This document shows, piece by piece, positions 38,501 through 47,740 of a stretch of 64,000 nt of DNA. How positions within the stretch are numbered: the stretch's first letter is position 1; each line of letters begins with the position of its first letter. The notes beneath the pieces were generated by a model. It saw nothing but the letters and a program-made list of their open reading frames with translations. It had not been told where the DNA came from and did not search any database. This stretch comes from Glycine soja. Taxonomy: Eukaryota; Streptophyta; Magnoliopsida; Fabales; Fabaceae. The translations under genes and the position numbers were made by a program. The stretch is taken from NCBI RefSeq assembly GCF_004193775.1, contig NC_041016.1, positions 40,958,522 through 41,022,521 on the forward strand, in the 5' to 3' direction.

Positions 38501-41500
38501 TAAGTTCAATTAATAATATTCATAATTCTAAGATGAGAGCAAGAGCCACTATAAAGTCATGGTTATTTTGTGGTATAGGCAGAAAGAGATCCAGCCCCAT
38601 TGCATCATGCGGCCAAGGTTTTAATCGATTCACAACTAGAAAACGGAGAGTTTCCTCAACAGGTAACAAGTAACAACCATATAGATATACGATATAGTGA
38701 CAATCACTAATACATTTCATGTGGAAGGAGAGCAATTAGACAGTAAGGAGGATTAAAATTGTAAAGGTTTAAGATTGAATTATAAAGTCATTTAACCCTT
38801 TTTTAAGTAGTATTGTAATCATTAAATGACTTTTTTTCTATGTGATTGCATAGTTCTTATTTACTCCTTAAAATTTTCTTATACAAACACTCATCTCACC
38901 TAATACATATCAATTTTGTATCACCTATAATTATGAATGAAAATTTCATTTAACATTGTACAATTTTGTATCACTCCATTAAGCATACCTTAATGTGAGA
39001 AAGTGTGTCAATTGTCAATTTAGTCCTATAGATGTTATGAAGTGGTTGAATATTAATTCTTAAACTATCTTTGAGAAAGTATATATATTACTAGTGGAAA
39101 GTTCCTCTTTACCTATTTTAACTAAAGAGAAAAAAAAAATCGAAGTTAAAAAAAATAATAACATGAGAGTAGTGGATAGTTATTAGGAGAGAAGTAATAA
39201 AAATTTAAAAATTGAAGAATAAAATGGTCTAGTAAAATGTGTACAGGGTATTTCATTTATTATTAGCATAATTTCAGTAAAATTATTTATTTATTCCTCC
39301 ATTTACGCCACTTACATTTATATGTTGAATTATGTGTATAAGCTTATATTAAAACCTCATCAAAATGTTGCAAAAATAAGCAAATCATACTTTATAAGTT
39401 ATATTATTAAATTTTAAATACGATCGACCTTCACATTACGCTTTTATTGGATTATAAGTATTTTTATGATAATTTATTTCACACTACAAAAAGGCTTTTC
39501 ATTTTATTAAATGAAAAACTTAAAGTTATATATTTAGTTTAAAATATAAAACGAACTATCTAACATGTAAGAAAGATAACTAGTTAAAAATGAGTAAAAT
39601 AGTTTATTCTGAAGAGAAAATAGGCTAAGTATTAACAATAAATATAAAATAATTTTATAAAATCATTTCATCATAAACTATTATGTAAAAAGTCATTCTA
39701 ACAATAATTTTTAATTGTCTAATAGTGTAAAAGTTTTTATATTAAAAGTATGTAAAAAGTCATTCTAACAATAATTTTTAATTGTCTAATAGTGTAAAAG
39801 TTTTTATATTAAAAGTACATAGCTATTAAACTTTATTTTCAAGTGACTTCTCATTTAATATGAAAAATGTGTAATTTTTATATAAAAAAGTCCCAGTAAT
39901 TTAGTATTTTTTTCATTTTTATTTTTGTAGTTTTTTTTTATTTTAATCATTACAAAATGTGTTTGTTTTATTTATCATTTCTAAAGCATTCTAGATAATG
40001 TTTTTTATAGTTCAAAGCATTTTTTTAACTATTAAAAATATTATCTAAAACATTTTACGGACGAAAAAAAATAAAATAAATACATTTTATAATGACTAAA
40101 ATGAAAAAATTTACAAAAACGAAAATGGAAAAAAATACTTAATTGTAGAGACGAAAAAATATGTAAGCCTATTTTAGAAAGAGAAATTACTGTATACTTT
40201 GTCTATTCTTTAACGATTATATTAAGTTTATACTTTGTTCAGTATATATTTTGCTAAAATATTATATAATAGATTAATATTATAAATTATATTATTTTGC
40301 TTTTACCTTGTTGTTCTTATTTTCATATTAGTTTCTATAATTTTTATTTTATCTTTATTTATTATATAATTTTTTCATTATTATTTATGTTTGTGTTTGC
40401 AAAAAATTGCAGTTGAATTGTTAAAGCATGATAATTCAAAGAATTTTTTGTTTTTGTTGGTCCTGCCCTTGAAAACATCTCAATTATGTTGGCACTCTTT
40501 TACTAACTAACTAGAGACAAACCAAATATCATTAAGATAAAGAAAGGAGCAAAATATAACATGCGGTTACAAAGCCAAAATCCATGTCGAAAATCAGGTG
40601 AATCTATAAGAAAGGAGAGCAACTCTATTGCTAAAACACTCACTCCTAACAAAACTTTGAGCTAATTCCCACTAAAAAAACCTAACTGAGAGGCAAGTCC
40701 TTGATTAGCATGGAGTTCGACACAGGTGTTTCCTTCTCTAAAAATGTGAGAAACAAGCAAAATCCTATTTTTACAATAATATAAACAGTTGATCCACCTA
40801 AGACACACTTAGCAAGTCACCAACTGAGAGTCAGCAAAAGCCTCCACCAGCAGCTTGGAGTCACACTCTAGCCAAATCTTCCTCCAGCAATATTTTTAAA
40901 TTTTAAGGAAACTAATTTGATAAAAAAAAAAATTAGAAAACTAAAATATGTGAAGAACTAATTAATTTAGAGATTTATTTGTTAGATCTGCTTTCCCTGT
41001 AGTGCCCATGCCATTAGAGACTGCTTTGAAACATGATTAAACGCTACGCATATCGTATACAAACCTGTATAATGTTATATTATGTTATTTGTTAAATAAT
41101 AAAAATATAAATATTATATATGTTATATCCTTTATACACATTCGCAAGCCAAAAGAAGAGTGAACTAAAAGGTTGAGTACTTTATATGCATTGTTGAGTT
41201 CAAACTTACTTATACATTAACCAAGCCAGTGTATATCAAGCAAACAAGGCAATTCTAGTTATCATGAATTAGATCAATTTATTTGCATAAAGTCATTGCA
41301 TTCTTGTTCATATATTTACATTAGCAACTCATGTGAATAAAAATTGATGGGAAACTATACGATATTACATGATATTTTGATCTTTTAAATATTTTTGTCA
41401 TAATTAAAATTCATCGAGATATTTTTAAGATATGCCATATTAATTCGATCAGACTCAACTAGTTTTTATAGGTTTTAAGTTTGAAGATTAAACTCGGTAA

Positions 41501-41901
41501 GTCAAGTTATATTTTTTAATTATCTGAATCTATATTGGCATTTCATGCTTTCTTTAAATTTATGTTTTTAATAATAATATATTCATAATATGATCTCTCT
41601 TAATAATAATATTTTAGATAACATATTAATACTATTTGTTGAATAATATATAAGATATATGGTTTTAGTTTTATTCTTTAATATGATGACTCAATTATAT
41701 ATAATTTCAAAAATTAAATATTATGTCACCAAAAAAAATATTTGTATGTATTTAACAAATACCTAACTTGATCATATGTAGGAAATCACAGGAATTACCA
41801 ACAGAACTATTGCTACAGCTCCCTCTGCATACAGAAACATCTTTCCCATATGGGCCCTTGGAGAATATCGTAGTCGTGTACTACTTTGTCCTAGCAAGTA
41901 A
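21429..41901 (+). CDS. LAS1: Oxidosqualene cyclase, lanosterol synthase type, 18 coding exons
   Basis: Joined exons: 21429-21629, 23312-23497, 27703-27792, 28410-28604, 29319-29403, 30383-30549, 32366-32554, 35721-35834, 36004-36126, 36210-36332, 36694-36792, 37217-37273, 37343-37389, 37486-37629, 38115-38292, 38413-38493, 38579-38662, 41782-41901. They give 760 residues without a stop, normal length for the family, with GT..AG at every junction. The enzyme cyclises 2,3-oxidosqualene, normally at the endoplasmic reticulum. QW-type repeats include QNEDGGW (159-165), QNKNGGF (524-530), QLADGSW (601-607) and QQLCGGW (650-656). The catalytic Asp is D484 in DCTGE (usually DCTAE). Tyr411, Asn478 and Val482 match CAS1 positions 410, 477 and 481; Asn and Val there mark plant lanosterol synthases. 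His258 in IWSHAR fits the sterol branch, but both flanking Cys of the usual CHC are lost. Activity is not proven by sequence. Confidence 0.9.
21757..21824. repeat. (AT)n microsatellite in intron 1
   Basis: About 68 bp of AT dinucleotides, 128 bp after the exon 1 donor. Confidence 0.9.
21940..22890. repeat. Inverted-repeat element candidate in intron 1
   Basis: GTGTATCATTAATCAAGAGT near 21955 recurs in reverse complement near 22849-22870 (ACTCTTGATTAATGATACAT). The ~0.9 kb between is AT-rich with ATAAATTATTTT-like words. This could be a non-autonomous DNA transposon. Outer ends and a target duplication are not clear. Confidence 0.35.
23186..23273. repeat. Compound microsatellite next to the exon 2 acceptor
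   Basis: (AT)n, then (GT)n, (AG)n and about 14 TTA units, ending some 38 bp before exon 2. Confidence 0.9.
23312..23497 (+). CDS. LAS1: Lanosterol synthase exon 2 (residues 68-129)
   Basis: Follows the acceptor TTCCACAG. Ends with [18 protein letters not shown], the conserved first cyclase motif region, at TTG|GTAAGC. Confidence 0.9.
25697..25760. repeat. Short perfect-arm hairpin in intron 2
   Basis: AAAAGGATTAACTAAGTT and its complement AACTTAGTTAATCCTTTT are separated by about 27 bases. No element boundary identified. Confidence 0.6.
26085..26889. mobile_element. Pack-MULE-like element with a captured gene fragment (intron 2)
   Basis: The element begins GGTCAAATCACTTTTTATTT and ends with the inverse, AAAAAAAGTCATTTGACC. 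The long terminal inverted repeats continue with diverged similarity for over 100 bp on each side (both reach ...AATGTGTTTCTTAGTTTTT / AAACTAACACATTT). A perfect 9-bp duplication, TTTCCTTTA, flanks it (26076-26084 and 26890-26898), as expected for Mutator-like elements. It has no transposase. The centre (about 26330-26700) is clearly less AT-rich than the surrounding intron and resembles host coding DNA. Confidence 0.8.
26395..26510 (+). pseudogene. Captured LEA_2-like gene fragment
   Basis: In the plus frame through 26436-26510 the sequence reads TNPRPILD and then [20 protein letters not shown]. This resembles the core of LEA_2 (LEA14/hydroxyproline-rich glycoprotein) proteins, where a hydrophobic strand is followed by a V-x-N-x-(D/N)-F-F pattern. 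Upstream the frame reaches a TAG near 26396; downstream the resemblance ends soon after the Tyr-Asp-Ser. It is a fragment inside a MULE, not a gene. Which family member was captured cannot be told. Confidence 0.5.
27703..27792 (+). CDS. LAS1: Lanosterol synthase exon 3 (residues 130-159)
   Basis: [19 protein letters not shown] to RRYLFNHQ between TGTGTAG| and CAG|GTATTT; phase 0 at both ends. Confidence 0.9.
28410..28604 (+). CDS. LAS1: Lanosterol synthase exon 4 (residues 160-224)
   Basis: Encodes [12 protein letters not shown], which completes a QW motif with the end of exon 3, and [16 protein letters not shown]. Donor TCG|GTAAGT. Confidence 0.9.
29319..29403 (+). CDS. LAS1: Lanosterol synthase exon 5 (residues 225-253)
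   Basis: [18 protein letters not shown] to PFHP plus the first base of Gly253. Acceptor AATAATAG, donor CAG|GTTGTC, phase 1. Confidence 0.88.
29475..29533. repeat. (AT)n-(TAA)n microsatellite in intron 5
   Basis: AT dinucleotides followed by about 15 TAA units, 72 bp after the exon 5 donor. Confidence 0.9.
29538..29780. repeat. Diverged tandem duplication (~115 bp units) in intron 5
   Basis: AAGTTAGTAAGTT..TGGAT and TTATAATTATA..TTTGCTAA-type blocks occur twice, with the ACCCACTTATTTTTTAGA boundary repeated. Confidence 0.65.
30383..30549 (+). CDS. LAS1: Lanosterol synthase exon 6 (residues 253-308)
   Basis: [20 protein letters not shown] and [14 protein letters not shown]. Trp256 and His258 are in the usual places, but the two Cys around the His are Ser257 and Ala259. 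Confidence 0.9.
31513..32100. repeat. Local direct duplication in intron 6
   Basis: 31513-31680 and 31930-32100 share ATTAATTA(G/A)AATGTTCT, ATCATGATC and the ATGATTTAGTG..ATTTT stretch at a spacing of about 420 bp. Confidence 0.6.
32366..32554 (+). CDS. LAS1: Lanosterol synthase exon 7 (residues 309-371)
   Basis: [31 protein letters not shown] and the conserved [13 protein letters not shown]. Donor AAG|GTAATT. Confidence 0.9.
33985..34408 (-). repeat. Cassandra-type solo LTR in intron 7
   Basis: Runs from TGTAACACCCC to GGGTGTTATA (a degraded CA end) and is flanked by a perfect 5-bp duplication TTACA (33980-33984 and 34409-34413). On the minus strand a 5S rRNA-like segment (GACTTGGAGTAGTTATGGG, then GGATAACCTTTTGGGAAGTT, about 34200-34245) marks it as Cassandra. 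Homologous to 16345-16792. Confidence 0.8.
35721..35834 (+). CDS. LAS1: Lanosterol synthase exon 8 (residues 372-409)
   Basis: [17 protein letters not shown] and [13 protein letters not shown]. Acceptor AAAATAG, donor CAG|GTTATA. Confidence 0.88.
36004..36126 (+). CDS. LAS1: Lanosterol synthase exon 9 (residues 410-450)
   Basis: [20 protein letters not shown]. Tyr411 corresponds to CAS1 Tyr410, an active-site residue. Donor CAG|GTATTG. Confidence 0.9.
36210..36332 (+). CDS. LAS1: Lanosterol synthase exon 10 (residues 451-491, catalytic Asp)
   Basis: [19 protein letters not shown] and [11 protein letters not shown]. Asn478, Val482 and Asp484 are here. The preceding intron is only 83 bp with a pyrimidine-poor acceptor (CATTTGAAG), so the exact start rests on family alignment. 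Confidence 0.87.
36694..36792 (+). CDS. LAS1: Lanosterol synthase exon 11 (residues 492-524)
   Basis: [20 protein letters not shown] and [11 protein letters not shown] between TTTTTCAG| and CAG|GTAAAG. Confidence 0.9.
37217..37273 (+). CDS. LAS1: Lanosterol synthase exon 12 (residues 525-543)
   Basis: [19 protein letters not shown], completing a QW motif with exon 11. Confidence 0.9.
37343..37389 (+). CDS. LAS1: Lanosterol synthase exon 13 (residues 544-559)
   Basis: [15 protein letters not shown] plus CA of Gln559. Donor CCA|GTATGT, phase 2. Reading on without splicing meets a TAG at once. Confidence 0.87.
37486..37629 (+). CDS. LAS1: Lanosterol synthase exon 14 (residues 559-607)
   Basis: [27 protein letters not shown] and [11 protein letters not shown] plus TG of Trp607. 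Donor CATG|GTTTGC, phase 2. Confidence 0.87.
38115..38292 (+). CDS. LAS1: Lanosterol synthase exon 15 (residues 607-666)
   Basis: [19 protein letters not shown] and [20 protein letters not shown]. Donor ATG|GTAACT. Confidence 0.9.
38413..38493 (+). CDS. LAS1: Lanosterol synthase exon 16 (residues 667-693)
   Basis: [20 protein letters not shown] and ALIEAGQ between AAATAG| and CAG|GTATAA. Confidence 0.9.
38579..38662 (+). CDS. LAS1: Lanosterol synthase exon 17 (residues 694-721)
   Basis: [20 protein letters not shown] and ENGEFPQQ. Donor CAG|GTAACA, followed by a 3.1-kb intron. Confidence 0.9.
39684..39817. repeat. Perfect 67-bp tandem duplication in intron 17
   Basis: 39684-39750 and 39751-39817 both run TGTAAAAAGTCATTCTAACA ... 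TATTAAAAGTA without a visible difference, so the duplication is recent. Confidence 0.85.
39898..40146. repeat. Long inverted-repeat (MITE-like) hairpin in intron 17
   Basis: Two ~100-bp arms, 39898-39998 and 40050-40146, are reverse complements (TTTAGTATTTTTTTCATTTT against AAAATGG/AAAAAAATACTTAA). A short loop around TATCTAAAACATT separates them. It has no coding capacity. A transcript through it could fold into a long stem. Confidence 0.7.
40470..40900 (-). pseudogene. RNase H-like (RVT_3 type) fragment in intron 17
   Basis: On the minus strand 40895-40660 reads [19 protein letters not shown], then [15 protein letters not shown] and [10 protein letters not shown]. This matches the C-terminal RNase H-like domain found at the end of many plant LINE polyproteins. 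A frame with stops continues to about 40470. Only the tail of such a protein is present and no reverse transcriptase is adjacent, so it is a dead scrap. Confidence 0.6.
41782..41901 (+). CDS. LAS1: Lanosterol synthase exon 18 (residues 722-760 and stop)
   Basis: [19 protein letters not shown], then [16 protein letters not shown] and TAA at 41899-41901. A donor-like AA|GTAACA at 41897/41898 overlaps the stop and could splice to 42004. Confidence 0.88.
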   Translation, partial: EITGITNRTIATAPSAYRNIFPIWALGEYRSRVLLCPSK

Positions 41902-42090
41902 CAAAGGGTCAAGAGCATAACAACAAAATAATAATTATGTAAAAATAAATCCTGAGTTTTATTTTCTGCCTTTATATATCATTTGTATTTCTCTTGCATT
42001 TAGATACTCATCTACCATGTTTGCTACAAAACCGTCAGTAAAGGAGGCAAATGAAAGTGTGTAAGCATTGGAAAATTTCTATTAAATAAA
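41902..42090 (+). other. LAS1: 3' untranslated region, with a possible alternative last exon
   Basis: AATAAA signals lie at 41944-41949 and 42085-42090. A good acceptor (TCTCTTGCATTTAG, ending 42003) follows a donor-like AA|GTAACA at 41898. Splicing them would replace the stop and add 19 residues ending at TAA 42062-42064. Confidence 0.4.
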
Positions 42091-43190
42091 GCACTGATGA
42101 AAAATCTGTTACAAAAAGCGCTTTAGTGTGATGCACCATACTATTTTATCCCGTGACAAAGAATTCCTCCGTGTGATAAAGTGAACCCCATCCACCGGCT
42201 TTTAACAAATTTGCTACCTTTACTTTTCTATCAATCAATCCAACCAAAAGAAGTCTGTATCAAGTAAAGGTAATTAACATAAGCTGATTTTAGTCATTAA
42301 CAAATTGATAGATACTTTTTTTTTACCGTATTATTACTATAAGGTATTTATCGGACTTGTTGATAATTAATTTTTATTAAAAAATTTCACTAATTATCTT
42401 TAATAAAATTCTTCTCTTCTTTCTAGCATTCAGATCAATACTTTTTTTTTTTTTATAACTGATACGTATTTTATACCGACAATATCATGACTAAAAAAAT
42501 AATCTCTTCAAATTAACATAGTGGAGATTCTAAATTGATGGCGACAGTAACTGCATCCAGGTCTGCACGTGTTGACGTGAAAACTACCAAGTGCAATTAT
42601 TTAAATCAGCTCTTTGATGCTTCATGCTATACATGTATCATTTTTTTTTATAAAAAAAAGTTACTATTCAAATGCATTTAGTAACAAAGAAAACAAAATT
42701 GAAGATAAAAATTGAAAATTATGATTGAAAGTTAACAGATTATTTTTCAGTTAACTTCTGTTTTTCCATTTCATATCGTACTAATTTAAATACAAAATCA
42801 ATTACTGCAAATAAATCCATACCTTTTTTTTGGTAATTTTTCTATTAAAAAATTGATTATTTTATCAATGCAAACAAAATATATTATCTTCAAACCACTT
42901 TTCACCTAACATAAACATAAAACTTATTTATAAGAAAATTCATTATATCTATAGTCGATTATTAATATAAACTAAAAATAATCTATAATCAAATATTAAA
43001 GTAATCTCTTAAAACAATATCTATAGTCATTTAGCTAAATTCGGATACAATATTTCCGAGAACCTTTTTTACCGGACATCCTCAACAGAGTGAGCAGGCA
43101 CGTGCTTCCTGTATTAACAATTACAACTTACAACCACACATAGCAACAGGGAAGAAGAGAAAAATATAAATGTATACTATGGGAGTGTAT
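42091..43190. other. Intergenic DNA, nothing recognised
   Basis: AT-rich DNA between the gene and the retrotransposon cluster. No gene, RNA or repeat boundary seen. Confidence 0.5.
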
Positions 43191-43809
43191 TGTTGATCGA
43201 TTGATAAGTGCACCAATTTGTATAAGTAGTAAAGTAAAATAAAAGTTCGAGTGTTGAATTCACATAAATTTTATTTGTACTTATATAGGTGAATATATAA
43301 TTCTCAAGCAATTGTATTCTCTTGAATATTCTGTGTGTAGTTGTCTTTCTTTTCTCCTTCTCCCCTTCCTCTTTTTATAGGTGCAGTTCAGCTTGTATTT
43401 CACACAACCTTTGCACTAGACACGGTTACAAATCACGCTTAGTGAGTATGGCGGTAATCTTGTGCTCAGGGCGTAACTTGCGCTAAGCGCGCCTTTACAT
43501 ATCAGACTTCTCCATACTTTTTGGCCCAAGCGTGTTCTGCTCATTGAGTGACTGCGTCACGCTTAGCACTTGAGACGCGCTAAGCGAGCAACTTCACATC
43601 TTCAATTTACTTTTTCGTGCTTTACTATGTTTTTCTACGGCAGTTATTCACCAAACACTATAAATTCATAAACTTGAACACTCTCTTCACAAAAACTTAA
43701 ATGATGTTAAAATTTCAATTATTCACACAAAAAGGAAGAAGTAAGAGAGGAAAATTAACAATTCCTATATGATTTAATCCAACAATATACTTATACACAA
43801 CAGTTATCA
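43191..43809 (-). repeat. Athila-like LTR (3' LTR side)
   Basis: Begins TGTTGATCG and ends AGTTATCA. Immediately right is AACTCCCCCAAATTT, the complement of a polypurine tract, so the element reads leftward. It carries GCGCTAAGCGCGCC near 43470 and AGACGCGCTAAGCGAGC near 43570. About half the length of the related solo LTRs, so probably internally deleted. Host DNA lies to the left. Confidence 0.55.
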
Positions 43810-44070
43810 AACTCCCCCAAATTTAATACTTTGCTTGTCCTCAAGTAAAAGCAAATTGATTATACTAAGATAAAGTTCAAAGTTTACCAATACAATACAT
43901 GAGATAACTGCATAACATTTCAAAAAGCTTCATTAGTCAATCCTCAGGTTCACAGTCGTCATAAGTTCGTGAAAGGAGCATAAAAGGACACTTCGAGATG
44001 AATTAGTTAGCATGAATGACAAGTCTCACGGAAGATTCACCAGCTTCATTCCTTACAAGGCTAGTGTTTC
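43810..44070 (-). other. Athila-like 3' noncoding region, left of the nested element
   Basis: Starts with the polypurine-tract complement and has no coding sequence. It ends where similarity to the Tat/Ogre LTR begins. Confidence 0.45.
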
Positions 44071-45194
44071 TCTCAATCCCACAAGTGCTCGGGTATAATA
44101 TTTTTATTTGGATATGATGTTTTGATCATTGCTAATCAAATTACGGTGTTTTGCATCGATTGCAGTGCAAGGTCGATGGGCTGCTTAAGGTTGATGCTTG
44201 ATTGTCAAATCTAGAAACAAAAGCCATAAGGAAAGGGGTAGAATGGTCATTTTCTGGAACTTTCTAGACCTAAACTCGCCCATGCCAGCATCTGGCTCGC
44301 CTGGGCCATGGGAAAGCTTTAGCCTTAAGCAACCAGCTCACCTGGGCGAGCTGATACCTTCAAGCCTAAGCAACTGGCTCGCCTGGGCGAGCTCCAACAA
44401 GCCTGGGCGAGCTTTCCCTTCACCAAATGACCTTTTCCTATAAATAGCCATGCAGGGGAATGGGTTTAGGGTTCTGAGAACGGAAGAAAGAGAGAAAAGT
44501 CGAGGCACTGCCGAATTGAACCGTAGATCGTTTCCTACATCATTTCTCTTGCAAGCCCTTATCCTGTGCAGCAATCAGTTAGTTTTTATTAAGATTTTGA
44601 TGTAATCTTTCTACCCTTATGTATCCCTCTTGATATTATATATGTAATCTTTTCTACTCAAATATCACTTGAGATCGTTTCAAGGTCCAACACCTTAATG
44701 ACTCCCTCCGTTTTTCAAAATCTAAAACGTCATTTCAAGGTCCAATGCCTTAACGAATCTTTGTTTGCAATTAAAATAAGTCTTTCAAAAAATACATAAA
44801 ATCAATTCAACACACAAACATTCAGACTTAAAGAACTGCGTAGGTATGATTTCCTCATTGCACCTGAGGATACGTGGGAGCAAGGACAACACCCTTGTCG
44901 ATTAAAAAAAATAATATTAAATAAATAAAAATAATATAGTAAAAGAAAAGAAATTCACTGCTCTTGGAAAAATAATTAATTTTGAAGTCACGTTTTGCAC
45001 ACTCGATTAAAGACTGTCGTTCTTCATAAACAACTCTCGAACTCTTCTTTTCAAAATTCGCAAACCTCTTTTGGTTTTTCTAACATTTTTCTCGAATAAA
45101 CGTTGGTGGCGACTCCCACTCATTTTCTCCCTAGGAGACAAACATGCTTTCTTTTATTTGCTTTCACTGTCCCATTGTAAGTTAGGTTGCGACA
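44071..45194 (+). repeat. 5' LTR of the nested Tat/Ogre-like element
   Basis: Collinear with 54693-55832 from CGGGTATAATATTTTTATTT onward to AGGTTGCGACA. It contains repeated CTCGCCTGGGCGAGC palindromes (44270-44420) and a CCTATAAATAGCC TATA-like box near 44438. The first ~20 bp are diverged, so the exact start is uncertain. Confidence 0.7.
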
Positions 45195-45196
45195 AA

Positions 45197-45214
45197 TGAC
45201 GACTCCACTGGGGA
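45197..45214 (+). other. Primer-binding site of the nested element
   Basis: TGACGACTCCACTGGGGA lies two bases after the LTR. It differs by single bases from the left element's site and from the arginine-tRNA-type consensus. Confidence 0.65.
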
Positions 45215-47740
45215 CCGTTAGAGAGTTAAGTCATTTGATCGAGTGTGCAATTTTATTGTGACCTTTTATTTATTTATTTTTCCTTTCTCTTTAATTCTTG
45301 CATTGTGCTCATGTTCTTTAAAGTTTCATTTCGTTACCGTTCGTTTTGTGGTTTAGCTTCGAACTCGTTTCCTTTATTCGTTGTTTCACTCGTGTTTGTA
45401 TATAACCTTTGCTACATTGTTACTTCATGGTGTGTATCTTTGTATCTATTACCTTTGTAGTTAGAAATAAATTATGCCATTGCATCCTAGGATAGACGAC
45501 ATGTGCTATGCTTCTTGTATCTGCTTGGGGATTTTTTGGTTGTTTTGCAGGTGGGGTTGGGTAGTTCTTAGGTTGCTCCATTCACGCATGACACCTACAC
45601 TTTTTGCACATACTTTGAGATATTGGGCCCTATACACGGGTCTGTGTTAGCCATAGGGAGTGGAGGTCGATCTATGGTCATGCTGGGTCCCCAACTCGCT
45701 TGATAACAGTGAAGCCTTATCCAAAGTTTTCCTCATTTGGTGATGCATTGGCGCTGATTGTCCCTATCGCCACAGTGTATTACCTAAGAAGATAATATCT
45801 CTAGAAGTCGGTAAGGCTACATGAAAATATCCTTGGGAGTTGTCACTAGATAGTGGACTTTTGCATCCTTTCCATTAGGTTCCTAAATTAAAGACATAGA
45901 GAAAACTCACTATGTTTGGTTTCCTCGATTGCATCATGCATCTCTTCATGGTGTCATAATGGACATATCATTCTTACATTTATCATTTATCATATTCATG
46001 CATTGCATTTGCGTAAGTCATTGCATTGTCATACATATTTATTTAGCATGTTTTTTTTCAGCCAATTGCATACATTATGTTATCATTGTTTGCATAATCC
46101 TACCGTATAGCTACTCATGCCTTATGTTCCCTTCTTTGTTGCCAAAAGTCACAATGAAGTGTGAAAGTTTACACCGCGTTTTTAGTTTCATGTGTTGGGT
46201 GTGAATGTATGTATACATGATTTTGATGATGTCAAAAGAAGAATCAAACAAAGTTGCTTCAAAAGATAAGCATGGCTTCAAGATTAATACAAGATTGCTT
46301 CAACAAACAAAGCCTTGCTTCAAGATTAACTCATGATCAAGTCTTTCCTTAAAACAAAGTGTTTTCAAGACATGCAAGGCTTTGGTAATTGATTACCAGG
46401 CAGTGTAATCGATTACCAGAAGACAGAGTTGAGAAATAGCTGTTGAAAAAGGTTTTGAATTTGAATTTTCAACATGTAATCGATTACCATATGTCTGCAA
46501 TCGATTACCAGCAACAGAACTTTGGAAATTCAAATTCAAAAGTCATAACCTTTCAAATTATAACTGTGTAATCGATTACACAAACATTGTAATCGATTAC
46601 CAGTGGAGAGTTTTCAGAAAATATGCCAACAGTCACATCTTTTCATTGGATTTGTGAATGGTCATCAAAGGCCTATAAATAGGTGACTTGGGCACGAATT
46701 AGAGAGAAAGTTTTGCTTGGAAAAAATGTCTTATCCTCTCAAAAGACAATGAGAGAGATTCCAAAAGAACTTCATTGTCAAATGCTCTCTCAAAAGAAAT
46801 CTTTGGCCAAACACTTGCAAAATCTATAAGGATTCTTACATGATCTTCATTGTAATATTCTTCTCTTGAAGAGAGAATTCTTCTTCCATTCTTCTTATTC
46901 AATGAGATTGGCTAAGAGATTGTGAGTCTCTTGTTGTAAAGCATCTGAACACAAGGGATGGGTTGTCCCTGTGTGGTTCAGACTTTGTAAAGGATTTTAC
47001 AAAGATAGTGGAAATCTCAAGTGGGTTGCTTGAGTACTGGATGTAGGCACGGGAAGTGGCCGAACCAGTATAAAATTGTGTTTGCATTCTCTCTTCCTTT
47101 ATCTTATTTATTTTGTTGCAATCAATTGTGTCTTGCTTGTTTAAAGAACATTGTTAAATTGATTATTGTTGCTTCTTCTGCATTCTAAGCCTATCCCTCT
47201 TAAGATTATTGAGGCCAAAAGGTCCCACATTGGGCACCATGGTAATAACTATAAACAAACCATGTTGGGGTTATACAATCCTTTCTCCTGAAATCATTGA
47301 AATCACGTGAACATGGTACCCAATGCATTGTTAACAAGAAAGGATGGTCTTTTGGGCATCTTGTGTCGGGTTGATAAATACATCTATCATGCATAGCATA
47401 ACTATGCCCTGATCATTCATCATATATCCTCTATGATAAGTTGTTGAAATATTGGCAATCAAAATTTCTATTCCTGCGAACATAGGGTCAAACCGAGCGT
47501 AGTCTTTTAAGAAAAGGATTTTATCATGTCAAGGTCAAAGTATGGAAGTAACCAGCTTGTGAAAGTTGGGGCAGAAGATGGGTTGAATTTATATAGCTTC
47601 TTTGACTACTACTGGCAACACATGATTGAGCTAATAACTTGCAAAATTAGGAACCGTTGATGTGTCCATGTTTTATTTGCACTTTGACTCTGACGAGATT
47701 TAATGAAAATTAGAGTTGGTTTGACCTTATGTTCTATTGA
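45215..47740 (+). other. Leader of the nested element, containing a solo LTR
   Basis: Noncoding DNA homologous to the left element's leader. It is interrupted by the 1,030-bp LTR at 46200-47229, and leader similarity resumes directly at ACCATGG. Confidence 0.6.
46200..47229 (+). repeat. Solo LTR with paired TAATCGATTA palindromes, copy C
   Basis: Starts TGTGAATGT, ends GGTCCCACA and is flanked by the perfect 5-bp duplication TTGGG (46195-46199 and 47230-47234). Three palindrome pairs occur at about 46386-46605. A CCTATAAATAGGTGACTTGG box lies near 46672, and the GGCCGAACCAGTATAAAA motif near 47059 is shared with copies A and B. More diverged and shorter than copy A. Confidence 0.85.

Noticed and set aside
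44198..44574. Open frames of 81 and 78 residues on both strands
   Set aside because: They come from the palindromic GCGAGC repeats of the LTR, which keep both strands open.
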